A DNA stretch of 64,000 bases from Polaromonas sp. (GCF_029945685.1 NZ_JAQSDA010000003.1:62001-126000), one strand, 5' to 3'. Counted from the first letter of the stretch, positions 26,449-35,632 are shown. Numbers and translations: made by a program. The notes: a model not told the origin generated them from the letters alone.

Positions 26449-26544
26449 TTGGTCATGTTGTCCGGTTGAACTAGGGTCCTGCTGCAGCCCTTGTGGTTGT
26501 TTTTACTGACATACCCAACTCTAGTGACTGATTTAGACATCTGT

Positions 26545-27009
26545 ATGACAAACGAGTCGATCAACCCGAACCGCGAACCCCGCAGGCGCTGGCTGGCCGT
26601 GCTGGCACGCGCCACCCGGCCTGAACTTGAAAAGGCAGGGGTTCTCCTCGGCGCCCTGCCGCCGCTGGAGCATGTTCGCCCTGCCGAATCCGGCATGGTC
26701 ATGTTGCGCGGCCGGGTCGGGGGCACCGGCGATGCCTTCAACCTCGGGGAGGCCAGTGTGACGCGTTGTGCCCTGCGCGTTGGCCCCGGAGCACTGGGCG
26801 TGGGTTACGCCCTGGGGCGCGACCGCCGCAAGGCTGAACTGATTGCCGTGCTGGACGCACTGCTGCAAGACCCCATGCGTCACCCGGCCCTGATGCGCGA
26901 GGTGGTTGAGCCGCTGGCCAGGCAACAGGCCGCGCAGCAGGATGCGACGAGCCGCGCCGCGGCGGCATCAAAAGTTGAATTTTTCACCTTTGTTCGGGGC
27001 CAGGCATGA
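26545..27009 (+). CDS. phnG: C-P lyase subunit PhnG
   Basis: This 154-residue subunit of the carbon-phosphorus lyase core complex (PhnGHIJ) has the family segments RRRWLAVLARATRPELE, RPAESGMVMLRGRVGGTGDAFNLGEASVTRCALR and ALGRDRRKAELIAVLDALLQDP. The ATG of MTNESINPN is preferred over upstream codons that lack family similarity. It is the first gene of phnGHIJKLM, overlapping phnH by 4 nt. Confidence 0.94.
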   Translation: MTNESINPNREPRRRWLAVLARATRPELEKAGVLLGALPPLEHVRPAESGMVMLRGRVGGTGDAFNLGEASVTRCALRVGPGALGVGYALGRDRRKAELIAVLDALLQDPMRHPALMREVVEPLARQQAAQQDATSRAAAASKVEFFTFVRGQA

Positions 27010-27608
27010 AGCAAAACCATCTGATGAGTGCCGGTTTCGCTGATCCGGTGCATGACGCACAAACCGCCTTTCGCCGCGTGCTCGATGCGCTGTCACGGCC
27101 GGGCCGGCGCTTCGTTCTTGGCGCCCCGGTTCCGGGTCTGGCCCTGGGCCCGTCCATGGGGCATCTGCTGCTTGCGTTGACCGATGACGACACCCCGGTA
27201 TGGTGGCAACGCGATGAGGGCGCCGCCCCGGATTGGCTGCGGTTTCACACCGGGGCGGGTCGGGCGGCCGCACCGCAGGAGGCCGCCTTTGCCGTGCTTG
27301 TGGATGCAGGGGTCATGCCGCCGCTGGACAGCTTCGCGCCAGGCTCGGCGCAGGCGCCTGAACGCTCGGCCACCTTGCTGGTCGAAGTACCTTCGCTGGA
27401 CGACGGCCCGGCCGTCGAGTGGCGCGGTCCGGGCATCCAGGACATGCAGACGGTGCGTATCGCCGGACTGCCCGAGCACTTCTGGACGCAGTGGCAAGCC
27501 AACCATGCCGCGTTTCCGCAAGGGGTGGACATCGTTTTCACCTGTGCCGACCTGGCACTGGGGCTGCCGCGCACGACCCGCGTACGCCGTCTGGAAGGAG
27601 TCACATGA
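27006..27608 (+). CDS. phnH: C-P lyase subunit PhnH
   Basis: This 200-residue PhnH subunit stands between phnG and phnI and belongs to the core complex that attaches phosphonate to the ribose of ATP and cleaves it. Family marks are AGFADPVHDAQTAFRRVLDALSRPG, LLALTDDDTPVWW, and the C-terminal PQGVDIVFTCADLALGLPRTTRV. Its stop overlaps the ATG of a 30-codon open frame that bridges to phnI, where a repeat fragment is inserted. Confidence 0.94.
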   Translation: MKQNHLMSAGFADPVHDAQTAFRRVLDALSRPGRRFVLGAPVPGLALGPSMGHLLLALTDDDTPVWWQRDEGAAPDWLRFHTGAGRAAAPQEAAFAVLVDAGVMPPLDSFAPGSAQAPERSATLLVEVPSLDDGPAVEWRGPGIQDMQTVRIAGLPEHFWTQWQANHAAFPQGVDIVFTCADLALGLPRTTRVRRLEGVT

Positions 27609-27697
27609 ATCCCCACGCTCACATTTTTTCGCTGCCCCACGAGGGGGCGCAGGCCGCCCTTGAGGCAGCTCGGCAGGAGGCCCGCCCATGTATGTAG
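27605..27697 (+). other. 30-codon bridging open frame between phnH and phnI
   Basis: The frame opens with an ATG that overlaps the phnH stop (ATGA) and closes with TAG 7 nt into phnI (ATGTATGTAG). It would carry ribosomes across the gap and couple phnH to phnI. Part of it (PHAHIFSLPHEGAQ) is translated from a degenerate copy of the 87-bp repeat. It is unlikely to encode a functional protein. Confidence 0.4.
27610..27651 (-). repeat. Partial degenerate copy D of the 87-bp repeat
   Basis: On the plus strand TCCCCACGCTCACA and CGCTGCCCCACGAGGGGGCG match the end of the 87-bp element, with the middle shortened. As with copies B and C it starts directly after a stop codon (phnH) and has the same orientation relative to transcription. 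Confidence 0.5.
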
Positions 27698-28848
27698 CCG
27701 TCAAGGGCGGTACCGCCGCCATCGAGAACTCCTGGCAGCTGCTGGCCGCGCAGCGCCGCGGTGATCTCTCGTTACCGGAACTGTCGGTGGCGCAGATCCG
27801 CACGCAGCTGTCGCTGGCAGTGGATCGCGTCATGTCCGAAGGCTCCCTGTACGACCCCGAACTGGCCGCCCTGGCGATCAAGCAGGCCAGTGGCGACCTG
27901 ATCGAGGCGATTTTTCTCCTGCGTGCCTACCGCACCACACTGCCGCGTTTCGGCTACAGCTTGCCGCTGGACACGGCACAGATGAAGCTGACGCGTCGCG
28001 TGTCGGCCACGTTCAAGGATGTGCCCGGGGGCCAGGTGCTGGGCGCCACCTACGACTACACCCAGCGCCTGCTTGACTTCGCCTTGCTGGCCGAAGGTGA
28101 CAGCGCGCAGGGCACGGCCGCGCCGCATGCCGTGCCGCAGCCCTTGCCGGCCAGCATGCCGCGTGTCAATGAGCTGATGGCGCGTGAAGGCCTGATGGAG
28201 ACGCCGCGACCCGTCGCAGACAGCGAACCGGGTGACCTGACGCGTGAGCCCCTGATGTTTCCGGCCGACCGGCCGCTGCGTCTGCAGGCCCTGGCGCGCG
28301 GCGACGAAGGCTGGCTGCTGGGCCTGGGGTATTCCACCCAGCGCGGGTATGCCAACGCCCATCCCTTTGCCGGTGAGATCCGGCGCGGTACGGTGTCGGT
28401 GGAAATTCTGGCCGACGAGCTGGGCTTCGCGATAGATATTGGTGAGGTGGAAGTCACCGAGTGCCAGATGATCAACCAGTTTGCCGGCAACCGCGAGGTG
28501 CCGCCGCAGTTCACCCAGGGTTATGGGCTGGCTTTTGGCGGGGCTGAGCGCAAAAGCATGGCCATGGCGCTGGTCGATCGCGCACTGCGTGCCCGCGAAC
28601 TGGGCGAGCTCGCCTTGGCGCCGGCGCAGGACGAAGAGTTCGTGTTGTCCCATGCCGACAGCCTGGAGGCCTCCGGCTTTGTGCAGCATCTGAAGCTCCC
28701 GCATTACGTGGACTTCCAGTCCGAGCTGGAACTGGTGCGCCGGCTGCGGGCTGTCCACGCGCAGCAGGGGCAGGATGAAAAAAACGCGGACCCGGGCCAT
28801 CGAGCCCCGGCCCCTCCCTCCGAACCGGCGATACAGAAAGCAGCATGA
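27688..28848 (+). CDS. phnI: C-P lyase subunit PhnI
   Basis: PhnI, with G, H and L, displaces adenine from ATP and couples the ribose to phosphonate. The 386-residue protein begins MYVAVKGGTAAIENSWQLL and has LIEAIFLLRAYRTTLPRFGYS, RRVSATFKDVPGGQVLGATYDYTQRLLDFAL, SLEASGFVQHLKLPHYVDFQSELELV. AGGAGG sits 7 nt before the ATG. The C-terminal 35 residues (QQGQDEKNADPG onward) are low-complexity and probably disordered. The stop overlaps the phnJ start by 4 nt. Confidence 0.96.
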   Translation: MYVAVKGGTAAIENSWQLLAAQRRGDLSLPELSVAQIRTQLSLAVDRVMSEGSLYDPELAALAIKQASGDLIEAIFLLRAYRTTLPRFGYSLPLDTAQMKLTRRVSATFKDVPGGQVLGATYDYTQRLLDFALLAEGDSAQGTAAPHAVPQPLPASMPRVNELMAREGLMETPRPVADSEPGDLTREPLMFPADRPLRLQALARGDEGWLLGLGYSTQRGYANAHPFAGEIRRGTVSVEILADELGFAIDIGEVEVTECQMINQFAGNREVPPQFTQGYGLAFGGAERKSMAMALVDRALRARELGELALAPAQDEEFVLSHADSLEASGFVQHLKLPHYVDFQSELELVRRLRAVHAQQGQDEKNADPGHRAPAPPSEPAIQKAA

Positions 28849-29750
28849 TGGACGAGCATTACAACTTCGGATTTCTTGACGAGCGCACCAAAAAAATGAT
28901 CCGTCGCGCCATGCTCAAGGCGGTGGCCATTCCGGGCTACCAGGTGCCTTTCGGCTCGCGTGAAATGCCGTTCGCCTACGGTTGGGGCACAGGCGGCGTT
29001 CAGGTCACGGCCAGCATCATTGGCCGCGACGATGTGCTCAAGGTGATTGACCAGGGGGCGGACGACACCACCAATGCGGTCAACATCCGCCGCTTTTTTG
29101 CGCGCACCACCGGCGTGCCGACCACGGAGAAAACCGCCGAGGCCACCATCATCCAGACGCGGCACCGCATTCCGGAAGCCGCCCTGACCGAAGCGCAGAC
29201 CATTGTTTACCAGGTGCCCATGCCGGAACCGTTGTTCCGGCTGGAGCCGCGCCGCCTCGAAACCATCACCATGCACTCGCTGGGCGAATACGGGCTGATG
29301 AACGTCAAGCTTTACGAAGACATCGCCCAGCTCGGCGCGATCTCCAAGACCTACGATTACCCGGTGCTGGTCAACGAGCGCTACCTGACCTCGCCTTCGC
29401 CGATACCGAAGTTCGACAACCCCAAGATGCACATGAACCCGGCGCTGCAGCTGTTCGGCGCAGGGCGGGAAAAACGCATTTACGCCATCCCTCCCTACAC
29501 CGCGGTGCGCAGCCTCGATTTTGAAGACCACCCGTTTGAGGTGCAGCGCTGGGAGCACGCCTGCGCCCTGTGTGGCGCGGCGGAGAGTTTTCTCGACGAA
29601 ATGATTGTGGATGACGAAGGAAGCCGCCTGTTTGTCTGTTCGGACAGTGACTTCTGCAGCGGACGCCGCGAGGCCGGGCATGTGGGCACGCAGCAGGCCG
29701 TACAGATGCCGGACGCGCTGGCGCGCACGGCAGTGGGAGGGGCGCAATGA
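28845..29750 (+). CDS. phnJ: Radical SAM C-P lyase PhnJ
   Basis: PhnJ cleaves the carbon-phosphorus bond of 5-phosphoribosyl 1-phosphonate to the alkane and cyclic phosphate. In this 301-residue protein the cysteines are C240, C243, C265 and C271 (C-x2-C-x21-C-x5-C), matching the E. coli layout in which three bind the 4Fe-4S cluster and the last gives the thiyl chemistry. The N-terminal YNFGFLDERTKKMIRRAMLKA and GYQVPFGSREMPFAYGWGTGG are diagnostic. Overlaps with phnI and phnK are 4 nt each. Confidence 0.97.
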   Translation: MMDEHYNFGFLDERTKKMIRRAMLKAVAIPGYQVPFGSREMPFAYGWGTGGVQVTASIIGRDDVLKVIDQGADDTTNAVNIRRFFARTTGVPTTEKTAEATIIQTRHRIPEAALTEAQTIVYQVPMPEPLFRLEPRRLETITMHSLGEYGLMNVKLYEDIAQLGAISKTYDYPVLVNERYLTSPSPIPKFDNPKMHMNPALQLFGAGREKRIYAIPPYTAVRSLDFEDHPFEVQRWEHACALCGAAESFLDEMIVDDEGSRLFVCSDSDFCSGRREAGHVGTQQAVQMPDALARTAVGGAQ

Positions 29751-30571
29751 GCGACGATCTCCTTCTGTCCGTGCGCGGCGCCGGCAAGCAGTTCATGCAG
29801 GGTCAGCGCCTGCGCTGGGCTTGCCGCAGTGTGAGTTTTGACCTCTACCCCGGCGAGGTGCTGGCCGTCGTCGGAGAGTCCGGATCCGGCAAGTCCACGC
29901 TGCTGCGTTTGCTGGCGTCCCGCCTGGCTTGTGACGAAGGTTCGGTCCATTACGACCTGCGGGAGGAGGCTGGCAGCGGCGTCGCCGCAGCACGCGGTGC
30001 GTCCGGGCTCGTGGATCTGGCCGGGCTGTCCGAGGCGCGGCTGCGCTGGCTGGCCCGCACCGACTGGGGTTTTGTAGAGCAGCATGCGCGCGACGGCCTG
30101 CGCATGAATGTTTCGGGCGGCGCCAACATCGGCGAACGCATGATGGCCCTGGGGGCACGCCATTACGGCAAGCTGCGCGGCCAGGCCCTCAGCTGGATGG
30201 AGCGGGTCGAACTCGACGTGGACCGCATCGACGACCTCCCGGGCACCTACTCGGGCGGCATGCAGCAGCGCCTGCAGATTGCACGCAACCTGGTGACCCA
30301 TCCGCGGCTGGTCTTCATGGACGAGCCGACCACCGGGCTGGATGTCTCGGTGCAGGCGCGGCTGCTCGATCTGCTGCGCGAACTGGTGGACCAGCTCCAT
30401 CTGGCGGCCGTGATTGTCACGCATGACCTCGCGGTGGCGCGCCTGCTGGCGCACCGCATGCTGGTCATGAAAGACGGCTGCGTGGTCGAGCAGGGCCTGA
30501 CCGACCGCGTGCTCGACGACCCCCAGCATCCCTACACCCAGCTGCTGGTGTCTTCCGTTCTCACCCCCTGA
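29747..30571 (+). CDS. phnK: C-P lyase ATPase PhnK
   Basis: This 274-residue ABC-type ATPase binds the PhnGHIJ core. It shows Walker A GESGSGKST, the PhnK-specific WGFVEQHARDGLRMNVSGGANIGERMMALGARHYG, signature YSGGMQQRLQIARNL, Walker B LVFMDEPTTGLDVS and switch HDLAV. No permease is attached; in E. coli PhnK is thought to drive core-complex turnover with PhnL. It lies 4 nt overlapped with phnJ and 20 nt ahead of phnL. Confidence 0.95.
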   Translation: MSDDLLLSVRGAGKQFMQGQRLRWACRSVSFDLYPGEVLAVVGESGSGKSTLLRLLASRLACDEGSVHYDLREEAGSGVAAARGASGLVDLAGLSEARLRWLARTDWGFVEQHARDGLRMNVSGGANIGERMMALGARHYGKLRGQALSWMERVELDVDRIDDLPGTYSGGMQQRLQIARNLVTHPRLVFMDEPTTGLDVSVQARLLDLLRELVDQLHLAAVIVTHDLAVARLLAHRMLVMKDGCVVEQGLTDRVLDDPQHPYTQLLVSSVLTP

Positions 30572-30591
30572 TTCGCCACCCGAACATCACC

Positions 30592-31290
30592 ATGACTTCT
30601 GTCCTAGAAACCAGCGATCTCTCCAAGACCTTCACCCTGCACGCGCGAGGCGGCCTCGCGCTGCCTGTTTTTTCCGGCATCAGCCTGAGCGTCGCCCCCG
30701 GTGAGTGCCTGGCCTTGACCGGCCATTCCGGCAGCGGAAAAAGTTCGCTGCTGCGCTGCCTGTACGGCAACTACAGTGCCAGCAGCGGGGAGGTGCGCAT
30801 CCGCCACCAGGCGCAGTGGATCAGCCTGTCTGCGGCACTGCCGCGGGAGGTGCTGGATGTGCGGCGCCGCACGCTCGGTTATGTGTCGCAATTTCTGCGC
30901 GTGATTCCCCGGGTCTCGACGCTGGACATCGTGGCCGAGCCGCTGCGCCGCCTCGGCGTGGCCGCAGACGATGCGCGCGGCCAGGCCGCACAGTGGCTGA
31001 CGCGCCTGAACCTGCACGAGCGTCTGTGGCACCTGCCGCCCGCGACCTTTTCCGGCGGTGAGCAGCAGCGTGTGAACATCGCGCATGGCCTGATCGCCAA
31101 CCACCCCGTTCTGCTGCTCGACGAACCAACCGCCTCGTTGGACGCCGACAACCGCCGCGTCGTGGTGGAGCTGATTCATGCGGCGCGTGCGCGTGGGGCC
31201 GCTGTGGTCGGAATCTTTCACGACGACGAAGTGCGCGAAGCGGTGGCCAGCCGCTGCCTGGATGTTGAACACTATCGAAAATCAAACTGA
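30592..31290 (+). CDS. phnL: C-P lyase ATPase PhnL
   Basis: This 232-residue ABC-type ATPase is required, with PhnG, H and I, for the first reaction of the pathway. Walker A is GHSGSGKSS, followed by LLRCLYGNYSASSGEVRIRH, the diagnostic RRRTLGYVSQFLRVIPRVSTLDIVAEPL, signature FSGGEQQRVNIAHGL, Walker B VLLLDEPTASLDADN and HDDEVRE. The ATG follows the phnK stop by 20 nt; phnM starts 14 nt after its end. Confidence 0.95.
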   Translation: MTSVLETSDLSKTFTLHARGGLALPVFSGISLSVAPGECLALTGHSGSGKSSLLRCLYGNYSASSGEVRIRHQAQWISLSAALPREVLDVRRRTLGYVSQFLRVIPRVSTLDIVAEPLRRLGVAADDARGQAAQWLTRLNLHERLWHLPPATFSGGEQQRVNIAHGLIANHPVLLLDEPTASLDADNRRVVVELIHAARARGAAVVGIFHDDEVREAVASRCLDVEHYRKSN

Positions 31291-31304
31291 ACCGGAAGAT
31301 CTCC

Positions 31305-32444
31305 ATGAAGCAGAAAATCATCAAAAACGCAAGAATTGTCACGGCCGGCGAGGAGTTCACCGGCTGTCTGGTGGTTGAAGGTGGCCTCATCCGATCCGTC
31401 GAGCGCGGTGACACCTCGGTGACCGGGGCGGAAGACTGGGCCGGCGACTGGTTGCTGCCCGGCCTGGTCGAGTTGCACACCGACAACCTCGAAAAACACC
31501 TGGTGCCGCGGCCCGGCGTGTTGTGGAACGCCCACTCCGCCACAGTCATGCACGACGCACTGTGCGCGGCTGCCGGCATCATCACAGTGCTCGATTCGGT
31601 CGTGATCGGGGACATGGACCAGGGCGGCACACGCAGCCAGACCCAGCATGTGTCGATCGAGGCCCTGCACGAGTGCCGCGCCGAAGGCCTGCTGCGCGTC
31701 GAGCACCTGCTGCACCTGCGCTGCGAGGTCTCGGCCCCCGACATCGTGGAGGTGTTCGAGCACTATGCCGACGACTCCCTGCTCGAACTGGTCAGCGTGA
31801 TGGACCACACGCCGGGCCAGCGCCAATGGCGCGATCTCAGCAAGTACCGGCGCTATGCCGAGCGTTACGGCAGCTTCAACGACGCGGAATATGAAACCCT
31901 GATCCAGGAGCGCCGGGCGCACCAGGAGCGTTTTGCCATTCCCAACCGTGCGGCCGTCATTGCCGGCAGCCGCGCCAGGGACCTGCCGGTGGCGAGCCAC
32001 GATGACACGGAAGTGGCGCATGTCGAGCAGGCCAGCCAGGAAGGCATCGCCATCTCGGAATTTCCGACCACCGTGGCGGCCGCGCGCGCGGCCCGCGCGG
32101 CGGGCATGGGCATCGTCATGGGCGGCCCCAACCTGGTCAAGGGCGGCTCGCATTCGGGCAATGTGTCGGCGGCCGAACTGGCGCAGCTCGATCTGCTCGA
32201 TATTTTTTCGTCGGACTACGTGCCCGCCAGCCTGCTGCAGTCAGCCTTTCTGCTGCGTGATACGGCCGGCTGGAGCCTGCCCAAGGCCGTCAACACCGTC
32301 ACACGCAACCCGGCCCGCTCGATCGGCCTGACGGACCGCGGAGAACTGGCCCCCGGCCTGCGCGCGGACCTTATCCGGGTCCGCATGAGCGGTGACATGC
32401 CCATTGTGCGGGCGGCCTGGCATCAGGGCATGCGCGCGTTCTGA
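31305..32444 (+). CDS. phnM: RPnTP pyrophosphohydrolase PhnM
   Basis: PhnM removes pyrophosphate from ribose phosphonate triphosphate before PhnJ acts. The 379-residue amidohydrolase shows LLPGLVELHTDNLEKHL (metal histidine plus the family HTDNLEKH wording), LPVASHDDTEVAHVEQA, IVMGGPNLVKGGSHSGNVSAAEL and the late IFSSDYVPASLL aspartate. It ends the phnGHIJKLM run. A GC-rich stem-loop sits between its stop and the convergent glutathione reductase gene. Confidence 0.96.
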   Translation: MKQKIIKNARIVTAGEEFTGCLVVEGGLIRSVERGDTSVTGAEDWAGDWLLPGLVELHTDNLEKHLVPRPGVLWNAHSATVMHDALCAAAGIITVLDSVVIGDMDQGGTRSQTQHVSIEALHECRAEGLLRVEHLLHLRCEVSAPDIVEVFEHYADDSLLELVSVMDHTPGQRQWRDLSKYRRYAERYGSFNDAEYETLIQERRAHQERFAIPNRAAVIAGSRARDLPVASHDDTEVAHVEQASQEGIAISEFPTTVAAARAARAAGMGIVMGGPNLVKGGSHSGNVSAAELAQLDLLDIFSSDYVPASLLQSAFLLRDTAGWSLPKAVNTVTRNPARSIGLTDRGELAPGLRADLIRVRMSGDMPIVRAAWHQGMRAF

Positions 32445-32447
32445 GCC

Positions 32448-32482
32448 TGCCGGCGGGAACGCGGCACCGCGTGCTGGCCGGC
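32448..32482. terminator. GC-rich stem-loop between phnM and gor
   Basis: ACGCGG-CA-CCGCGT forms an inner stem with outer GCCGG/CCGGC arms in the 42-nt gap between two convergent genes. No T run follows on either strand, so it may stall rather than terminate, or be incidental. Confidence 0.35.
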
Positions 32483-32486
32483 TTGC

Positions 32487-33869
32487 TCAGGGCCCGCGCG
32501 CCGGCTCTTTCACCGGCTCGCGCATCGTGACGAACTCCTCCGCCGCCGTCGGGTGGATGCCGACGGTACTGTCGAAAACGGCCTTGGTGGCTCCGGCCTT
32601 CATGGCCACGGCAAAACCCTGAACCACCTCACCCGCGTCGGCGCCCACCATGTGCAGGCCGACCACGCGGTCGGTCGCGTCGTCCACCACCAGTTTCATC
32701 AGCGTGCGCTCGGCGCTGCCGCTCAGGGTGTGTTTGAGCGCCTTGAACTCGCTGCGGTAGATGCTGACCTTGCCGAATTCCTTGCGTGCATCGGCTTCGG
32801 TATACCCCACGGTGCCAATGTTCGGGTGGGTGAACACGGCGGTCGGGATGAAGTCGTAGCTCATGCGCCGCGGCTTCTTGCCGGCGGCGGCGCCGAACAG
32901 GTGATCGACCACCACCATGGCCTCGCCCAGCGCCACCGGCGTCAGCTGGATGCGTGCGGTCACGTCGCCCAGTGCGTAAATTGACGGCACCGCCGTCTGG
33001 TAGTGGGCATTGACTTCAATCGCCCCCTGCGGGGTGAGGGGGACGCCCGCGTTTTCCAGGCCCAGGCCGGCCACATTGGGCAGGCGGCCCGTCGCGTACA
33101 GCACCGCGTCCACTGTGGTGCTGCTGCCATCCTGCAGTTGCACATGCAGACCGTCCGCCGCCCGGCTGATAGCTGCCACGTCGGCGTGCAGCCGCAAGTC
33201 CACGCCGGTCTTGACCATTTCCGCGGCCACGAAGGCACGCACTTCCGCGTCGAAGCCGCGCAGCACCTGGGCGCCGCGGTACAGCTGGGTGACTTTCGCC
33301 CCCAGGCCGTTGAAGATGGAGGCAAATTCGCAGGCGATGTAGCCGCCGCCCACCACCAGCAGGCGGGTCGGGAAAGGAGCGATATCGAAAATCTGGTCCG
33401 AGGTGATGACCAGCTCGCGGCCTTTCACCTCGGGCAGGCTGGGCCGGCCGCCGGTGGCGACCAGGATGTGTTTCGCACTGTAGCGACGGCCCTCCACTTC
33501 CACCGTGTGGGCGTCGGCCAGTGTGGCCCAGCCCTCGATGATCTGGACGCCCGAGCCCTGGAGCAGCTGAATGTAGACGCCGTTCAGGCGCGAGATTTCC
33601 AGCGCGCGGTTGGTCTTGAGCCGCTCCCAGTCGAACACCGGCGCCTCGCCGGTCCAGCCGAAGCCGCGCGACTCTTCAAAGGCGTCGGCAAAGTGCGCGG
33701 CGTAGCTGTAGAGCTTTTTTGGGATGCAGCCCACGTTGACGCAGGTGCCGCCCATGGCCGCCACCTCGGCCAGTGCGACGCGCGCACCGCGCTGTGCAGC
33801 CATGCGCGCAGCACGCACGCCGCCGCTGCCGCCGCCTATGACAAACAGGTCAAAGTCGAAATTTTTCAT
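32487..33869 (-). CDS. gor: Glutathione-disulfide reductase
   Basis: This 460-residue, two-dinucleotide-binding flavoprotein reduces oxidised glutathione with NADPH. It has FAD motif IGGGSGGVRAARMAAQRG, redox-active C43 and C48 in GGTCVNVGCIPKK, NADP motif VVGGGYIACEFASIFNGLG, and the C-terminal active-site segment VGIHPTAAEEFVTMR with His and Glu. Length and the GCIPKK wording fit glutathione reductase rather than dihydrolipoamide or mercuric reductase. It is monocistronic by spacing. Confidence 0.93.
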   Translation of the reverse strand: MKNFDFDLFVIGGGSGGVRAARMAAQRGARVALAEVAAMGGTCVNVGCIPKKLYSYAAHFADAFEESRGFGWTGEAPVFDWERLKTNRALEISRLNGVYIQLLQGSGVQIIEGWATLADAHTVEVEGRRYSAKHILVATGGRPSLPEVKGRELVITSDQIFDIAPFPTRLLVVGGGYIACEFASIFNGLGAKVTQLYRGAQVLRGFDAEVRAFVAAEMVKTGVDLRLHADVAAISRAADGLHVQLQDGSSTTVDAVLYATGRLPNVAGLGLENAGVPLTPQGAIEVNAHYQTAVPSIYALGDVTARIQLTPVALGEAMVVVDHLFGAAAGKKPRRMSYDFIPTAVFTHPNIGTVGYTEADARKEFGKVSIYRSEFKALKHTLSGSAERTLMKLVVDDATDRVVGLHMVGADAGEVVQGFAVAMKAGATKAVFDSTVGIHPTAAEEFVTMREPVKEPARGP

Positions 33870-33937
33870 GGATTGCCATCATTGGAAAGGGTTGGCGCCG
33901 ACCTTACCACCGGTCCGCTGCCAACGCCCGGCGGGGG

Positions 33938-34858
33938 TCATCGTCCCGGATGCAGCTGAGGCGGGGCAGCATGATTGAGCTGCAACAGTTCGGCCTTGAT
34001 CCACTCAATGAAAATCCGCGTGCGCGCCGGCAGAAGGCGCGAATGGGGATAAACCACGCTGACCGGACGCAGCGGCGGCTCAAAACTGTCGAGCACCACG
34101 GTGAGCCTTTTCTGCTGCACATAAGGGGCGACCTGGTACGAGATGAACATGCCAAAACCCATCCCTGCGACACAGGCCTCGACCGCAGGCGAAGCGTTGT
34201 TGAATTCGAGATTGCCAGTGACTGGTACCGTGAAGGTTTTCCCCTTTTCATGAAAAGTCCACCACGGGCCCGTCGGCGCGGTAAATCGAACGCAGTTGGC
34301 AGACCGCAGGTCGCGCGGATGTGCCGGCACACCGTGTTTGCGCAGGTAGTCCGGGCTGGCGACCACCAGGCGACGTATGCCGAAGACTTTCTGCGCTATC
34401 AGTGAAGAGTCTTCCAGCTCGCCGATGCGGATGCCCACATCGATTCCCTCTTCCAGGAGATTGAGCACCCGGTCGTGCAGCATCACCCGGCAGCTCACCT
34501 CGCTGTAGCGTTGCACAAATCGGGTGACTGCAGGCGCCACATACATCTGTCCGAACAACACCGGCGCGGTGATGACGAGCTGGCCGCGTGGCTCCCCCAT
34601 CTGGGGGCTTACCGATGCCTCGGCCTCCTGCACCGTTGCGAGTACCTGCTCACAAAAAATCAGGTAGCGGCGCCCCTCGTCTGTGAGCGCGATGCGCCGG
34701 GTCGTGCGGTTGAAAAGTCGCACACCCAGGTGGCTCTCCAGACTGGCAAGGGTGCGCACCATGGCGGGCAAAGACGATTCCATGACCCGCGCCGCGGCGG
34801 TCAGGCTGCCTTCTTCCGCGATGTGGATAAACGCCTGCATGGCCTTGAATTTGTCCAT
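33938..34858 (-). CDS. LysR-family regulator
   Basis: The 306-residue protein has a LysR N-terminal HTH (MQAFIHIAEEGSLTAAARVMESSLPAMVRTLASLESHLGVRLFNRTTRRIALTDEG in outline) and the periplasmic-binding-like effector domain (GQLVITAPVLFGQMYVAPAV onward), typical of the CrgA/PA-type group. It is divergent from a glutathione S-transferase gene with 120 nt between; control of that gene is likely. The intergenic region is AT-rich but I found no convincing T-N11-A palindrome. Confidence 0.9.
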   Translation of the reverse strand: MDKFKAMQAFIHIAEEGSLTAAARVMESSLPAMVRTLASLESHLGVRLFNRTTRRIALTDEGRRYLIFCEQVLATVQEAEASVSPQMGEPRGQLVITAPVLFGQMYVAPAVTRFVQRYSEVSCRVMLHDRVLNLLEEGIDVGIRIGELEDSSLIAQKVFGIRRLVVASPDYLRKHGVPAHPRDLRSANCVRFTAPTGPWWTFHEKGKTFTVPVTGNLEFNNASPAVEACVAGMGFGMFISYQVAPYVQQKRLTVVLDSFEPPLRPVSVVYPHSRLLPARTRIFIEWIKAELLQLNHAAPPQLHPGR

Positions 34859-34978
34859 GGGCCGATGCTAAATGAATTACTCCGAATTGTGGATGAGTTA
34901 AATCCTGTTTCGAGTATTTATTCATATTAATGGATCAAACAGAATACCCGCACCTGAACTCATTTTCGAAGGACATGC

Positions 34979-35632
34979 ATGAGCACACACAATACGGTCG
35001 CCCCCGCGCAGCCCATCAAACTCTACCGCGTCGCCATTTCCGGGCACTCTCACCGGGTCGAACTTTTCCTGTCCCTGCTCAAGCTGCCTTTTGAGTTGAT
35101 CGAGATCGACCTGATGGCCAAAGGGCACAAAGCGCCGGCGTTTCTGGCCATGAATGCATTTGGTCAGGTGCCGGTGATTCAGGACGGCGACGTCACCCTG
35201 GCGGACTCCAATGCCATCCTGGTGTACCTGGCGGGTCGGTATGCTGCTGGGGCCGATCATCCGTGGTTGCCACGTGACCCGCTGGGTGCCGCCAGGGTTC
35301 AGCGCTGGTTGTCGGTCGCCGCTGGGCAACTCGCTTTCGGCCCGGCGGCGGCACGCGTCAACCAGTTGTTCAAACGGCCGGAAAATGTCGAAGCAGTGGC
35401 ACGTGCCCATGCCCTGTTCGAGGTGATGGAGCAGGGCTTGGCCCACGCCCCCTTTCTGGTCGGCAGCGCGCCGACGCTGGCCGACATCGCCAACTACAGC
35501 TATGTGGCGCATGCGCCTGAAGGCAATGTGTCGCTGGAACCCTATCCAGCGCTCCGCGCCTGGCTGGCCCGCATCGAGGCACTGCCTGGTTTTGTGCCGA
35601 TGGTGAAGACCCCCATTGGGCTGGCAGCATGA
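34979..35632 (+). CDS. Glutathione S-transferase
   Basis: This 217-residue cytosolic GST has a thioredoxin-fold N-terminal domain (KLYRVAISGHSHRVELFLSLLKLPFELIEIDL, then FGQVPVIQDGDVTLADSNAILVYLA with the cis-proline and Ser-Asn-Ala glutathione contact) and an all-helical C-terminal domain (LVGSAPTLADIANYSYVAHA). GAAGGA precedes the ATG. It is divergent from a LysR gene and followed after 43 nt by a split-barrel flavin-type protein, its probable operon partner. Substrate is unknown. Confidence 0.92.
   Translation: MSTHNTVAPAQPIKLYRVAISGHSHRVELFLSLLKLPFELIEIDLMAKGHKAPAFLAMNAFGQVPVIQDGDVTLADSNAILVYLAGRYAAGADHPWLPRDPLGAARVQRWLSVAAGQLAFGPAAARVNQLFKRPENVEAVARAHALFEVMEQGLAHAPFLVGSAPTLADIANYSYVAHAPEGNVSLEPYPALRAWLARIEALPGFVPMVKTPIGLAA

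Noticed and set aside
26449-26544. A second Pho box or a PhnF operator in the phnF-phnG gap
   Set aside because: TGTCTAAATCAGTCAC on the minus strand resembles a Pho box but has 10-nt rather than 11-nt spacing, and no palindrome convinced me.
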